A stretch of 64,000 bases of DNA, from contig NC_030381.2 of the NCBI RefSeq assembly GCF_001625215.2, positions 53,059,214-53,123,213 of the forward strand. Reading direction: 5' to 3'. Numbering within the stretch: position 1 is the stretch's first letter; each line of letters opens with the position of its first letter. Source of the stretch: Daucus carota subsp. sativus (Eukaryota > Streptophyta > Magnoliopsida > Apiales > Apiaceae). Below are positions 12,498-24,856 of the stretch, piece after piece. The notes beneath the pieces were generated by a model that ran no database searches, was not told where the DNA came from, and saw only the letters and a program-made list of their open reading frames with translations. A program made the position numbers and the translations under genes.

Positions 12498-15051
12498 ATG
12501 GGGATCTGCATATCCACTGCATCTTATTCTTCTGAGATCTATGATATTGAGCATGGCCCTGAGAATGCTGTGTTTTATGAAGAAATGAAAGATGCAGCTG
12601 AAGAGAATCAATTACTCTGTTCTCTTCATTCTCAGCAAGGCAGTAAAGGGATAAATCAAGATTATGGGATCATATATCAGGTACAGTTATGTTTTGTTGA
12701 GAATCTTTAACTGAGTTACTGGTTTTTCACTATGTAAATGAAACTTGTATAACAGAAGATGTTCTAAGTTTAGACTTGGAAGAACTTTGCTGGTATTGTT
12801 GGCATTCTTGGTTTTAGCGGGAAGGAATAGAATGAAAAATTATGAACAAAATTTAAGACGAAAGAACGCGATGTTACGATAAGGGCACTTTTGTTCTTTA
12901 TTGAATAGAATCATGATTTAGTTGCAAACCTTCTGATTATAGATTACCTTTGTTGTTTTCTTTATAAGGGCTATGGAATGGAAATGGGAACTTTCTGCGG
13001 AGTCTTTGATGGGCACGGAGCAAATGGTCATACGGTTAGTAAATTGGTTAGGAACCGGTTGCCTTCGTTGCTGTTGAATCAAAGAAATGATATCGTGAAG
13101 TACAATTCACTATCAAACGACGATAGGAATCTTGAGAACTGGAAAGAGGCTTGTGTTAGCGGATTCAGGGTGATGGACAAGGAGATTAAGCTTATGGAAA
13201 ATCTGGACTGCACTTGCAGCGGAACCACTGCTGTTACTGCTATGAAACAGGTGCTTATTTACATAGGTTTTTGACATTAATGTAAAAACATTAATGCTTG
13301 TATGCATTTTAATTGGTCAAAATCTTTGCAGGGTGAGGACCTTGTTGTAGCTAATCTTGGTGATTCAAGAGCAGTTCTGGGAACGATTGGTAAGAATGGA
13401 ATCCGGGCTGTTCAGTTAACCACAGACTTAAAACCATGTGTTCCCAGTAAGTTAGTCCTTATTTTCTTCCATTCTGAATCGGATTCGTAAAAGTTTTTGA
13501 TCAGATAATCTGGGCGTACCTTGTGTTGTTATAATTGTGTCATTTGTGTTGTAGTGGAAGCAGAGAGAATTAGATCATGCAACGGTCGTGTGCTTGCTTT
13601 AAAAGATGAATCACACGTTCAACGAGTATGGTTGCCTCAAGACCAGAGCCGGGCCTGAGGGTGTGCAGAGTGTTCGACGGAACAGGGCCCTAAAATATCA
13701 GGGGCACATTTTTTTTATGTAGGTTTATATATATATGTATAGTCAAAATGAAAAAAAAAATAGCTAAAAAAGTAAATTTTATTTTTAAGATTAAAAAATT
13801 GTAAATGAAAAAAAAATTAAAAAATATTATACACTTCAATAATTTTTAAATGTTATCTTAAATAAGTTATATAAATTCTAAAAAAATACTAATATCATAA
13901 TCATGTTAATAGAAATAAATACTTGCATTGAAAATAATGGCATTGAAAATTGTAAAAGTTACCCTGCTCTCGAGGTAAAATTCTAATTTAACTGCTAACT
14001 TCAATGACTTCATTAAAATTCTACTTATACTATTTTTTTTCTTTCTTAATGACCATATACAATATTATATCATTAAAATAATGATTCAATCTTTAGTAAC
14101 TAATTTATTTTAAATTATATTTATTTTTAATTTATACATGCATATATATATATATATTAAATATGAAACAAGTAATTTAAATATAAAATGCATTGAATAA
14201 TGGGTTTATATAATTTTAAAACAAGTATACCTCTAATATAAATTAAAATTGTTAAAGTTGCTGAAATCATACTTGAGGTCAACAATGTCGCATGAGAGAT
14301 TGAATGGATTAGCACCGTTATCCATAGAAAATAGTTTGCTAGAGAATGTAGATTATAAAAATATTATTAGTGATTTTGCTTCAAAAAATGCTAGAAGAAC
14401 AATTTTCAGATAATTTTATATTATTTATGTACTCTTTTTATTTCTCAACAATTTTCAGTTAATTTTTGTAATATGAAAAAAATATTTTATGCACTTTAAT
14501 TGTGATATGATTTTTACAGTTTTGTGTCAATTTTTATTCTTTCATGTACTTATATTTTTAGATTATTAGAGCAGTATTAGGGCACACTTTTTACATTTTG
14601 CACAGGCACAATAAATCTCAGGCACGGCCCTGCTCAAGACGACTCTCCAGGCTTAGCCATGTCTCGAGCTTTTGGGGACTTCATACTCAAAAACCATGGT
14701 GTAATTTCCATTCCACATATCACGTATCATCGTCTAACATCTTCTGACCAGTTCGTGGTGCTTGCAACAGACGGAGTAAGCCTGCATTTCTCAAACAACT
14801 AAAATCATATCTCAAATTCCCTTCTATGGAACTAACAAGTTCAATTGCAGGTTTGGGATGTGCTGAGCAATAATGAAGTGGTATCGGTTATATGGGCCGC
14901 AAAGAGCGAAGAAGCCGCGGCTAAGGCAGTGGTGGATGCAGCCATAGTTGCATGGGAACACAAGTACCCAACAACAAGAAGGGATGATTGTACTGTAGTA
15001 TGTCTCTTCTTTCAGAAGAGTGTGCATTACAACAGTAGAGCACAAACATGA
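12498..15051 (+). CDS. Protein phosphatase 2C, interrupted by a hAT insertion
   Basis: Exons 12498-12680, 12969-13250, 13332-13446, 13555-13643 continuing at 14641-14775, and 14851-15051. Without the transposon these join in frame to 334 residues of a PPM/PP2C serine/threonine phosphatase. PP2Cs are Mn/Mg-dependent enzymes that often damp stress and hormone signalling. Seen: N-terminal MGICIS (Gly2, possible N-myristoylation), NQD, GVFDGHG (metal-binding Asp), ANLGDSRAVL, SPGLAMSRAFGD, ATDGVWDVLSN and the final DDCTVVCLF metal site. A 989-bp hAT element sits in exon 4 directly after codon 223. Reading into the element adds Q-S-R-A and then a stop, so a direct translation would lose the C-terminal metal-binding motifs and be inactive. 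The 3' half is still fully open, so the break is probably recent. The plant PP2C clade is not certain; the MGICIS start suggests a clade-E-like protein. Confidence 0.88.
13644..14632 (+). mobile_element. Non-autonomous hAT transposon in PP2C exon 4
   Basis: The element begins CAGAGCCGGGCCTGAG and ends with the inverted copy CTCAGGCACGGCCCTG (14 of 16 match). It is flanked by a perfect 8-bp duplication CTCAAGAC (13636-13643 and 14633-14640), which is the hAT signature. Positions 14281-14415 (+) still translate to a C-terminal hAT transposase relic, with residues like ERLNGLAPLSIENSLLE followed by DYKNIISDFASKNARR, after which the frame is lost. Most of the transposase is missing, so mobility would need a partner enzyme. 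Confidence 0.92.
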
Positions 15052-16861
15052 GTTGAGCTTTAGTTGTGGAGTAATGTTTATTACCGGTAAGAGATTTATT
15101 GATTCCATATATACCAGTGTCATAATGCAGATTCAGTTCCATTCCCCTGAAAGAATCAGATACATCTAGCAATGTTAGTTACAGATCATTAGCACATAAT
15201 ATACTCGACTGGCTTACTGGGAACAAGATTAAAAGACTGAAAATATGCTTCAGATCCTCTGGTTTAACCTTAGTATCCATTTCTGGCTCGAATGGAATAG
15301 AGATGCAACATTGATGTAGACAATAACGGGAAACTATAAACGTAAATTCGTTCCAGAGTCGGAAATAGAACAAAGGACAAGATAATCATTATTAGTAATA
15401 TTTATTCAGAAAGAAGCTGCTACTGAGTATTTACAACTCTATGAGAACATATAATTGTAAATTTCACAGTGATTCAAACTGATATAGTGTAAATAGAGCT
15501 TAAAAAATTCTTTCAAGTACAAGCTTGTCCAACCTTTAAGATTAGTATTTGTATCATCATTCCTCCAATATTAAGGTCCTCAGCTGTGATATATACGTCC
15601 ATTACATTGTATCAGTCTAAAAGCGCGAATAGTATCAGTCTTAAAGCGCGAATCAGACTTAAAGCGCGAATCAGACTTAATCGGTGAAAGCTCTGGACAA
15701 GGATTAATTAAATAAATCAGTGACTAATAAGATGATTAATATTTAATCAATTCGACGAGTTATGGTACAGAGATTAATCGGATAATCACCGACTTCTAAA
15801 ACAATGTTATATTTCTGTCGTTCTGTGTAATCCATACAGTAATGCCATATTTCTGTTGTTCTGTGTAACCCATACAGCACAACAGCACGACGTTACATAC
15901 CTTGTATTCTATCGTTACATCAAACAAGTGAGAGCAATTAATTATTAAGGTAAAATCAATGGTTGATAACTTCGTACTGCTCCGCAAAATTGGTAATTTG
16001 AGCTTAGTTCTTCACCTCAAGCTTGGTCTTATGTGTAAATGTTCTCATAGCATTGCAGAAATTCCTATCATATTGATATGCATGATGCATCAACAATATT
16101 AACAATGCAATATATTTTCTCTAATTTATTTGTTCTTAGTATCAAGCACAATGCATTTCTTTGTTTCATCCATCACGATAAAGAGCTAATATCTGGTTAA
16201 CAAATCGCAAATTTAACAAGAATCCGTATTCTGTAAATAAAGAGGTAATCTGGTAACTAATCACCATTTTAACAAGAACTCAGAATTTTGTGCTCATAAC
16301 AGGTAAAATTCATATTCTGTTAATTAAAGAGGTACTAAGATCTGGTAACTAATCCCCATTTTAACAAGAACCCGAATTCTGTAAACTGGAGAGATCATAT
16401 CAGGTTAACTAATCACCGGTTTACAATAACTCAAATTCTGTTAACTAATCAGCATTGAACATTTTGCAAGTTTATCGCAACAGATTCAGAATTTTTCGCC
16501 AACAAATTACCAATTAAGCATCTAAATGACTAATACACTGCTTAAGTTAACAGATTCAGATCTACAATTCTCACTAGCATTGACATAAAATCCAATTTAT
16601 TTAATTATTAATTTACTTGAGCATCAACATCCAAATCAACAAGTGTAGGAAATCAAGCTAACAGATCCAGATCTACATAATACTAACAATTAAACAAACA
16701 CAATAATAATATTAATAAAATCAATAATTGAATCAGTTAATTAAGTAATAAAAGCTACATAAATCTCACTAACACCACATCAAAATCTTCAATCAAAAAC
16801 ATAATCACTCTCTCTCACTTTCACTCTATAATACTAGCATATCATATAATACTTCTACTCT
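15052..16861. other. Spacer between PP2C and AG-peptide genes
   Basis: No gene seen. It holds the PP2C 3' flank, a MITE-like repeat at 15605-15806, and AT-rich sequence with a repeated word family (GGTAACTAATC..CATTTTAACAAGAA) at about 16190-16440. The final 100 bases are probably the 3' UTR of the minus-strand AG peptide. Confidence 0.5.
15605..15806. repeat. MITE-like repeat with AGTCTTAAAGCGCGAATC units
   Basis: Near the left end there are four short tandem units of about 18-20 bases (AGTCTTAAAGCGCGAATC and variants, 15614-15680). The interior holds GATTAATCGGATAATCACCGA-type words, and the right end ACAATG mirrors the left CATTGT. It resembles the element at 62870-63037 in the MYB gene, but borders are degenerate. 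Confidence 0.45.
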
Positions 16862-17059
16862 TTAGATCTGGAGAAAAGAACCGAAGAGAAGAGCGGCGAC
16901 GGCGCAACCAACAGCGGCAAGCGACGGCGAGAGAGATCCGGCGGAGGACATCGGAGATGGCGCCGGTGCGGGAGACTCGTCGGCGACGGTGGATCCGATG
17001 AGAGAGAAGACGACGGCGATGAGCGCGATGAGAGAGATTGTGGAGTGAGAGAGCGCCAT
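16862..17059 (-). CDS. Arabinogalactan peptide (GPI-anchored)
   Basis: A single-exon gene of 65 residues. Residues 1-26 are a signal peptide (hydrophobic LIALIAVVFSLIGSTVA, cleavage expected before Asp27). The mature core is DESPAPAPSPMSSAG, with Ala-Pro and Ser-Pro pairs that are hydroxylated and arabinogalactosylated in this family. The tail (about 42-65) is hydrophobic and fits a GPI-anchor signal with the attachment site near Ser38-Gly41. Length and layout match classical plant AG-peptides of the AGP12/13/14/21 kind; I cannot assign a specific member. The product would sit on the outer face of the plasma membrane and in the wall. The leader upstream of the ATG is GA-rich on the plus strand (17060-17110), and a TATA-like ATAAATA lies at 17136-17143. 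Confidence 0.85.
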   Translation of the reverse strand: MALSHSTISLIALIAVVFSLIGSTVADESPAPAPSPMSSAGSLSPSLAAVGCAVAALLFGSFLQI

Positions 17060-17135
17060 TGTTGAGAGAGATCTGTGAGTTTGAGAGAGAGTGAGGGAGA
17101 GGAGTGAGGTGGGAGGGGTTTGAGCTATTTTTGTG

Positions 17136-17143
17136 TATTTATG
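17136..17143 (-). promoter_or_regulatory. TATA-like box of the AG-peptide gene
   Basis: Read on the minus strand this is CATAAATACA-like, about 80 bases before the ATG at 17059. Confidence 0.45.
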
Positions 17144-17369
17144 GAGGGATTTGTAGGTGTTGCTAGATGGGCCTGGGCTGATTGTATTTGGTAGAACCGA
17201 GATGAAATCATATGTGGCCCAAATCTAACAAAAATACTGGATTAAAAATTATTTAAAATTATATATTTAATATTTGAAATATAATTAATGAATATATTCT
17301 CCATCATTAAACTCTAATCTAAGGGCACAATGTACATAGACATACAGGTATTTATGGTTTTTGATTAAA

Positions 17370-18691
17370 CTAGTGAAAAAAGCCGCGCTTCGCGGCGGCG
17401 TGATAAATTTTGATATGAATCAGAATTATAATAGGATAAAAATTATTTTGAGTCATCTTCCTATTAAACATATCACAAATAAAAAATATTATAATTGATA
17501 TAAAAATTTGTTTAAGTGATCAACCTGTCAAACACAACACAAATAATAAAATTAGTTCGAACCCCCCCTCCCGTCAAAGACAATATTAATCCATAATTAT
17601 TATTTTTATGATAAATTAAATATTATAATTTAGATCAAAATTAGTTTGAGCCGCTCTCTTGTCAGACACAATACTTATAACAAAACATTATAATTTAGAT
17701 ATTAGTTTGGGTCGTTTTAGTGTCAAACACAATACTAATAAAACTTATTCTAATTATGAAAAAATTAAAGATTATTTTGAATTGTGTAACAAAAAAATAT
17801 ATTATAACATAGATAAAAAATTATTTTAGCGACTTTACCGTCAAACATAATACTAATAGAAAATTTATTATTATTTGGATAAAAATTAGTTTGGGCCGCC
17901 TCCCGTGCCCGTCAAACGATATACTAATCAAGAACCGTTTACATTATCATAAAATCAATATATGATACCTATTTTTTATATATTATTTTATTTGTTAATT
18001 ATTTTTATTTTTTGATTCCTATTTATTAGTTAAAAATTATTATTCTTTTATAAAAATTATTTTAACGACTTTCCCGACAAACATAATACTAATAGAAAAT
18101 TTATTATTATTTAGATAAAAATTAGTTTGGGCCGCCTCCCGTGCCTGTCAAACACAATACTAATCAAGAACCATTTACATTATCATAAAATTAATATATG
18201 ATTCCTATTTTTTATATATTATTTTATTTGTTAATTTCTTTTATTTTTTGATGCCTATTTATTAGTTAAAAATTATTATTCTTTTATGGTTCTAATTTTT
18301 GTTGCTATCAGTTTTTTTAATGATTATTATCTTTACAATCCTTTACTAAATCGATAATAAAAATTGTACGTATTACCATACAAATCTTAAATATAAATTA
18401 TATTTTATCTATGATTTTGTTAGTTTGAATAAATATAATCCTATTTCTATTAGAATTACTAAATAAGAAAAGAATTGTCTCATCTTTAGAATTCAATAAG
18501 AAATACTAAATAAGAAAAGAACTGTATCATCTTTGGAATTCGATAAGAAAATAGTTGTATTACTTTTAGAATTCTTGAACATGATTTTTTGAATTATAAC
18601 TATATTTTCTCTCCGAAATTTAAGAAAAATCAGAAGACTGAATCGAACAATTCTAGAGACGCCCGCATCCTCCTTTATATATATATATTGA
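17370..18691 (-). mobile_element. Probable non-autonomous Helitron
   Basis: On the minus strand the right end reads GCCGCGAAGCGCGGC (a hairpin), then TTTTTTCA and CTAG, followed by T. This is the Helitron 3' signature. The far end on the minus strand begins TCAATATATATATATAAAGG, which fits plant Helitron 5' ends beginning with TC. The base before this TC is G rather than the expected A, so the 5' border is less sure. The interior is a degenerate tandem array (see next entry) and has no open reading frame. Confidence 0.6.
17440..18289. repeat. Degenerate tandem array inside the Helitron
   Basis: A unit of roughly 60 bases recurs, built around TTAGTTTGGGCCGCCTCC and GTCAAACACAATACTAAT. Clear copies start near 17500, 17640, 17700, 17880 and 18117. 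The last part is also a clean 236-bp duplication (17811-18046 against 18047-18289), sharing GACTTTACCG/GACTTTCCCG and TTTACATTATCATAAAAT. Confidence 0.75.
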
Positions 18692-18698
18692 CTTACTA

Positions 18699-18942
18699 CT
18701 CCCTCGGTCCGAGTATTCTTTTTCACTGCTCGACACGCTTTTTAAAACTCTTATAAAACTTAGTTCTACAATTTATTTTTAAAATTTTCTATTTTCTATA
18801 AAAATATAAATGTTATACACTTATACTTTTATACAAAAAAAGAAAATCTTAAAAATAATTTACAGAACTATACTATATTGAAGCATTAAAATCCGTGCCG
18901 CGCCCCGTCCCCAATGTATACCATTGACCGGGACGGAGGGAG
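18699..18942. mobile_element. Stowaway-like MITE
   Basis: Ends CTCCCTCGGTCCG and CGGGACGGAGGGAG are inverted copies flanked by TA (18697-18698, 18943-18944). The interior holds TGCTCGACACGC, shared with the elements at 10741-10929 and 33789-33994. Confidence 0.8.
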
Positions 18943-18944
18943 TA

Positions 18945-20180
18945 ATTTAGAATTCTTGCTTTTAATGTTTGATTTTATTGAGAAATATCGGTATATCTTT
19001 CTGTCGAAAATAATTTCATCAACCATATCTTCTTATAAATAAATGGAGGTAATTTAGGATTTTCAAAAAAATAGATATTAATTTATATGTAGAATTACTT
19101 GTAAAGTACTCCTTCGTCCTCGTGTAAAAAAAATAAATTCCAGAGACGTAATTTGACACATATTTTCAATTTTTATAAAATATAAATTTTATGAATTATT
19201 TTAAGAAAAAATCTTTAAAGGATTTTTTTTTTTGAAAAAAAGGAGATAATTCAATAAATAATGACCATACGGCATCTACAAGAATGATCGAGTCGAACAA
19301 ACATAGAAAAAATTAACATGTCTGTCTTCATACCTAAGATGAGACAAATAAGCGATGTTGAAATTGACGATGATACATGATCTTTTCCAAAAACTTCGTT
19401 TGAGCTATCGACCACAAATGCAATTCCCGAAAGGCTTTATCTATGAATCCAAACCACTCTCACAAAAGAAGGAGAGAAAAACCACATACTCTCACCAGGG
19501 AGAGAAATCAAACTATAATCAAAACAAACTAAAACAATTAGATCTACACCACGACGCTTAGGAGATAATCGATCCACTCACAAATCCAAAAAAGTCTCTG
19601 GAAGCGAGTAAGAACAAAAATCGAAAGTTTCGGTGATATAGATCTAAGAAAACTTTCTCCGAAGATGGAGATTTATTAAGAAACTCAATTAAAAAGCAAG
19701 AACAATCAAAACCAGCAATCAAACGAAAAGATTTGGGGCTTTCCACCGGAAACCGATGTTTTTAAAAATAACTTGTGAACTATAAAAGTTCTAAGAGAAA
19801 CAGTTTTACTTTGGGCTACACAAAAGGACTCCAACTGGTTAGTTAGTAGTATATGATTGGGCTATTCATTAGAAAAGACTTTGGGCTACACAGAAGCTGA
19901 TCCAAATAGAGAACTAGAACAATCTGGCTGATAAACTAAACTGATCCAATGATGCATCTCTGATTAACCTCCTTGAATACAAAAAATATAATTATGAAAA
20001 CCATGTTATCATGCTATATTTTCTATACATCTGACACAAGTATCTGCATATGACCAAGTCAAGCTAAAAGATTTGTTCAAGTCTACAACTTGTATACATT
20101 TTAGTATAAGATAGATTGGGGAGACCAAGCAACAAGAAACTTGTACTTGAGAGGATACAGGAGTTAGAGCAGTTGATTTA
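18945..20180. other. Spacer downstream of the glycosyltransferase gene
   Basis: AT-rich sequence without a gene I can support. Short open frames at 19355-19561 (+) and 19558-19746 (-) have no recognisable family. The part next to 20181 is probably the 3' UTR of the minus-strand glycosyltransferase. Confidence 0.45.
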
Positions 20181-22812
20181 TCAAAATCCCAGATATTTTG
20201 GCGCTAAGAGCAGCAAAGGTTCCAACGTACTTGGAGCGAATTTTCTACCAAAAAGATAGCACACTGATGATTGCTGACCATTGTAAGTGCAGTTCTGATG
20301 TTCCAGGACTCTTTTCATGAATTCCTCGGTAATATCACCTCTTCCAAAGGTGGCAGGGTGAGGTCCGCCCCTCGACCAATCCACCCAAGTGATGCTTCTG
20401 TTTGCTAACATCGTTGGTGCTCGAATTGTCAGCATGGTGGGAAAGTAGTGCTCGTCCACATAACATGGAGGTCTGCAGAACTCCAAAAATTTTGGATAAA
20501 ATTTGTTGTCTTCCACTATACTGATGGCAAGCTTACGATTAACTTCAAACCATTGTGATCCTTTCCGCCATTCGCTAATGTTCACTTCAGGTAGCATGTT
20601 CTCCTTATAACGTCCTCTTCCATGAGGTCCCGGGTCATCAAATGCACCAATGAAACTATATTTGGATTTCATTAGGTACTGATAGGCAACAGTAAAATTG
20701 GAGAGTGGAGCGCACGACTCTGAGAGGAGAATGAACCATTCATTTGAGATGTCAAGCAAGGCATTAGCAAGAAGTCTTCTCTCAGCATCACATATACTCA
20801 TCCTCCCCCATTCCGATACCTGCCTTGATGTAAAACATGATTCATGAAAAGATGAAGAACATTGTTATAGTACAAGATTAGCAACTAAAAACCGAGATGA
20901 ACGTCATAACGAGGTAAAAACATATAGAAATCTGGTCTATGTAGCTGCTATTTAAAAATAATAACTACCTACACAGTAGCACTCTATTTAGAAACTGAAA
21001 GGGACTAAGGAACCCGGCCTACTATTATCTAGACACCCACTTACAGCTTCAAATCTAAAGCAGTGATCAATTTTTTTCTTTGTTTAAGCTTTTCCCTATA
21101 TAATCTTTGTCTACAAAATAATGAATGTATACAAAAGCTGGTCAGAAGTCTCAAGTCATATAAATGGATACATCCTTATCTCATAAGGTAACCAACAAAC
21201 GCTTTTCTGAGTTGAAAAGGTTCCTGCCCACCTAATCAATCTTTCTGATTTGCCTTTGTACCTTGCAACAACCATTCTTCCTTCACTGAATCCCTGATAT
21301 AATGATCATGGCTAGTTAACTTGTGCCAACTTCAGTCCAGGCATGAATCATGATGGCCAATTTAAAGTGTGGTTCAAAAGCTTTTCAATGAAAACCCCAC
21401 ATAGGTCTATTATGCATCTATACTGATCTTGGTGCTATAGGTAGAACATAATTCATCTTTTGTAAAGGATCCCATACAATAAAACAAACAAGCAACATTA
21501 CGTATGCAAACTAATAAGTCCACAAGCCAATTTTCTTTTATCATACTCCGGAAACTGAACTTCTCTCAGACAGATTATAAGCTGACTGAAGTCTAGACTA
21601 TATCTGTCAGAATACCATGTAGGCAATTACCAAAATCCAAATCTACCCTCAAATTATATACTTTGCTGCTAAGCTAAGCGCACATACAATAAAACGACTC
21701 TTTTCTTCTTGTTGTGGCCTATGATGCAATCAAATTAATATACTGAATGAACTAAACAACAAAATGACCACAAAACTAAACGGCAGAGTTCGCTTGCCAT
21801 ATAATTAAGGGAACACTTCCATATATTAAATTATTTAACTTGAGATTACAAATGTGTCACTGGATACTAGGATGTTAATTTTCGAGACCATTCCTCCAAA
21901 CTTTCACATCTAACAAGAAGCTGAAGCGAAACTGTAAAGTATCAAACAACACATTCATGAGGGAAATGCTATACTGTTAACTAAGAAATGCTTGTGCTTT
22001 CATTACTGTTTCAATAGATAGGTGCTTGCTCCTCAATAGCCATGCACAGCTCTTTATTTATGGTCTATAAATTGTCTAAAACATGTGCACAAGCAAGGAG
22101 CATGGGGATAACATTGCATCATAAGCATGGATGATATAACCATAACAGAGCATAATCAGTAACCAAAGGAAAATTGCTCCGCAGACTTGCAAAATCTTCC
22201 TATATGGCATAATACGTAACATATGACTATATGGAAAGTTGCAAACTTAGTCAACCATACCTGACTTGGTATCTGTCTCTTGTAGAAAACTGATGAAGAT
22301 GGAAACTGAGGTTTAAATGATGGCAGGGAATGAACATAGATAGAATAAAGGCCATCATGCCCTCTAAAAAACCTCTCCCAAATAGGTGCCAGTGGCAATG
22401 GCCCTTTGGTCAAGAACATGAATGCAATTTTTGGAACTCTTTTAAATGGATACTCCTTCCTTTGTGGGATAAATGAAGCCCGCCACAAAAGCTCACTATC
22501 ATTCATACTGTGCAACAAGTTAGTTGGAGGTCTGATCCAACGATCAAAATTAAGAGGCTCTTCATCAATGCACGACAAAAAGGTAGTCCTCGACATGTTT
22601 GTCACAAATATGCTCTGACCTCCAAAATGCCGAATGAGAGATATGGTAACAGCCGAAAAGATGAAACATAAAACCAGAAACAGCAAAAGTAACTTGAGGA
22701 GCCTGTGTGGCATGACTCTAGGTTGGTTGATTTTAACTGTAACAGTAGGATTCTTCCCTTCCTCCAAGGAAGAACCCCTTAATTGCATATCCCCCAAACC
22801 AAGCCTTATCAA
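20181..22812 (-). CDS. GT14/DUF266 core-2/I-branching-type glycosyltransferase (BC10-like)
   Basis: Two exons on the minus strand, 22812-22261 and 20819-20181, joined in phase 0, giving 396 residues. Plant members of this family are type II Golgi proteins; rice BC10 affects cell wall composition, and their exact acceptors are mostly unknown. Seen: a short cytosolic N-terminus, a membrane span at about 38-60 (LLKLLLLFLVLCFIFSAVTI), KIAFMFLTKGPLPLAPIWERFF at the start of the catalytic domain, the junction RQIPSQ|VSEWGRMSICDAERRLL, WFILLSESCAPL, the FIGAFDDPGPHGRGRY loop, GSQWFEVNRKLA, CYVDEHYFPTML and THVDWS-like ITWVDWSRGGPHP. Length is normal for the family. Donor and acceptor are canonical (CAG/GTATGG and GGCAG/GTATCG), and the intron is 1441 bp. 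Nothing looks broken. Confidence 0.9.
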
Positions 22813-23452
22813 TGTTCACCTTCTAAATACTTCACTTCCTTGCCAAATCAAATCCAGAGAAACACCCTTTTATCATTCCACACAATCTGCATTATTCACA
22901 AAAACAAAATAAATCAAACTTCAAAATTGAATATGATCAAAATCGTACAAACTTTAACTTTACTTGCATTACAAAGCAAAGTACGAATCGGAATCCAAAA
23001 TCACCATAAGGGTGAGTCAAATTTTATAAAAATACCCAGTACCAAGTTCATTCAAGAACAATAGCAACCAAATCCAATCCTTACCTCAACTAAATTCACT
23101 TCATTCTCTTAAAAACTCACATCTGCCAAGTCACATATCAAAAATTGCACAAATATTCACATACCATCATATGATCACAAGCTAAAAACAACTTCCTAAA
23201 TACTTGATCATTCATTTCGTTCAAAATTAAATCACCAAAATAAAAACAAGAAGTTACCCACATACCATGAGTAGATCTACAAAGTGAACCTTGGGCCTTC
23301 AACTTCTTGAATTTGCACCAATTTGAACCTACTAAAAACTACACATGTTAATCAATACAACAACAACAGAACTCAAGGGGAGTCTTTAAAACAGTAGGAA
23401 AATAAAAAGGGTGTTGAAATTGAGGAGAAACAAAGAGATCTACGGAATTTTT

Positions 23453-23643
23453 CAAGCTGATAATCTCTCTCTCCCTCCCTTTCTCTCTCTCTCTCTCCAA
23501 GCTGATAATCTCTCTCTCCCTGTGTCTCTCTCCAAGCTGATAATCTCTCTCTCTCCGTGCCTCTCTCTTCAAGCTGATAATCCCTCTCTCTCTCTCTCTC
23601 TTCAAGCTGAGAATCTCTCTCCCTCCCTCTCTCTGTCTCTCTG
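23453..23643. repeat. Minisatellite CAAGCTGATAATC plus (CT)n, five units
   Basis: The word CAAGCTGATAATC (last copy CAAGCTGAGAATC) starts at 23453, 23498, 23533, 23570 and 23603, each followed by a CT-rich tail of variable length. Unit length varies from 33 to 45 bases because the CT part expands and contracts. It lies about 640 bases upstream of the glycosyltransferase ATG on the other strand and could be in its promoter or leader. Confidence 0.88.
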
Positions 23644-24856
23644 TATAGATACACGTGTATTTGTATGTAAGTATGATATGGTAACTAGATAGATATTAAA
23701 TGTTCACACGTCTTTGGTCACGACAAACACACAGGCAGCAAAGAGAAGATTCAAAGAGTTATGTTTGTCGGTTAGTGCTCCTGGTACGCTCCAGCGGAGA
23801 GAGAGATGTGTGCTTGTGTTTTATTTATTTGTTTTTTTATGTATTTTTTAATCTTCACTTTATGCTAAAGATTGCTCATTTTTTGCTGGTTTAATAGAGA
23901 CATTACATGAAATCAATCAAATCATCCGTATTCCAATAAATTAAATTTTTTTAAAATATATATAAACTAGTATATTCAATTCAATTTTAAATGATATTTA
24001 ATTAGATTTTAAAATATATATTCTCAAATGTGATGATATTTAATTTTAAGTATATATCACTAAAATCTTTTAATACAATCTATTAAGTCATAGATTATTA
24101 ATAATTCACTAAAATATTAATTAAATTATAATTAAAAAAAGTGAAGAAGCGTGGAACTTATTACCACATGATTTTACGTAAAAGACAGGAACTTATTACC
24201 ACATGATTTTTTTTCTTTATATGAGACTACTCCTTGCTTTCCGAACTGTTTGTCCCACTTTTTAATTTTAACTGGTTAAATTAATTTAATTTTAATAATA
24301 TATGTGTATATATATTATATAATTATAAAAATAAAAAATATATATTTATAAATATGTATATATAAGTTATTTTAAATTTATAAAAAAATAAATTTAAATT
24401 TTAATCAATATTTGATCAGTTTATCCTGTCAAAAATTAAAAATCTTTATTTTCGAGCAACAGCAAACACGATCAAGTCGCACTTTCTTTTTTTTTTTTTT
24501 TTTTTTGATATTGAGAATAAATCTCACAAATAAGAATCGGCAATTCACCGTGATAATTCTTTCATTCAAGAAAGCTTATTATCTAACCGTCGGACATGCA
24601 AGATGACCGGGGAAATTTAGACAATAAAACTTTAATGTCCGAAAAGAAAAACCCGTCTTCTTCCAGGAATCCTGAAAATAAAACAAAGGAAACAAGAAAA
24701 ATATAAGTAGATATATATAACAGATTATATATATTATAAAAATAAAATATATCCAATAATTAATTATTAATAAAATCACGCGTATATGCATGCGTTAATC
24801 AAAATATTCACACAATTATGATAACTCATAATTGAGACAATTAAACTCTTAATTAA

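Noticed and set aside
17440-18289. Possible CRISPR-like array
   Set aside because: Units are degenerate, contiguous and AT-rich, in a plant genome and inside a Helitron-like element; there are no constant repeats with unique spacers.
22406-23064. Plus-strand frames opposite the glycosyltransferase exon 1
   Set aside because: They are antisense shadows of the real exon and its upstream AT-rich flank.
23348-23692. Open frames on both strands rich in Leu/Ser or Arg/Glu
   Set aside because: They are translations of the CT/GA minisatellite.
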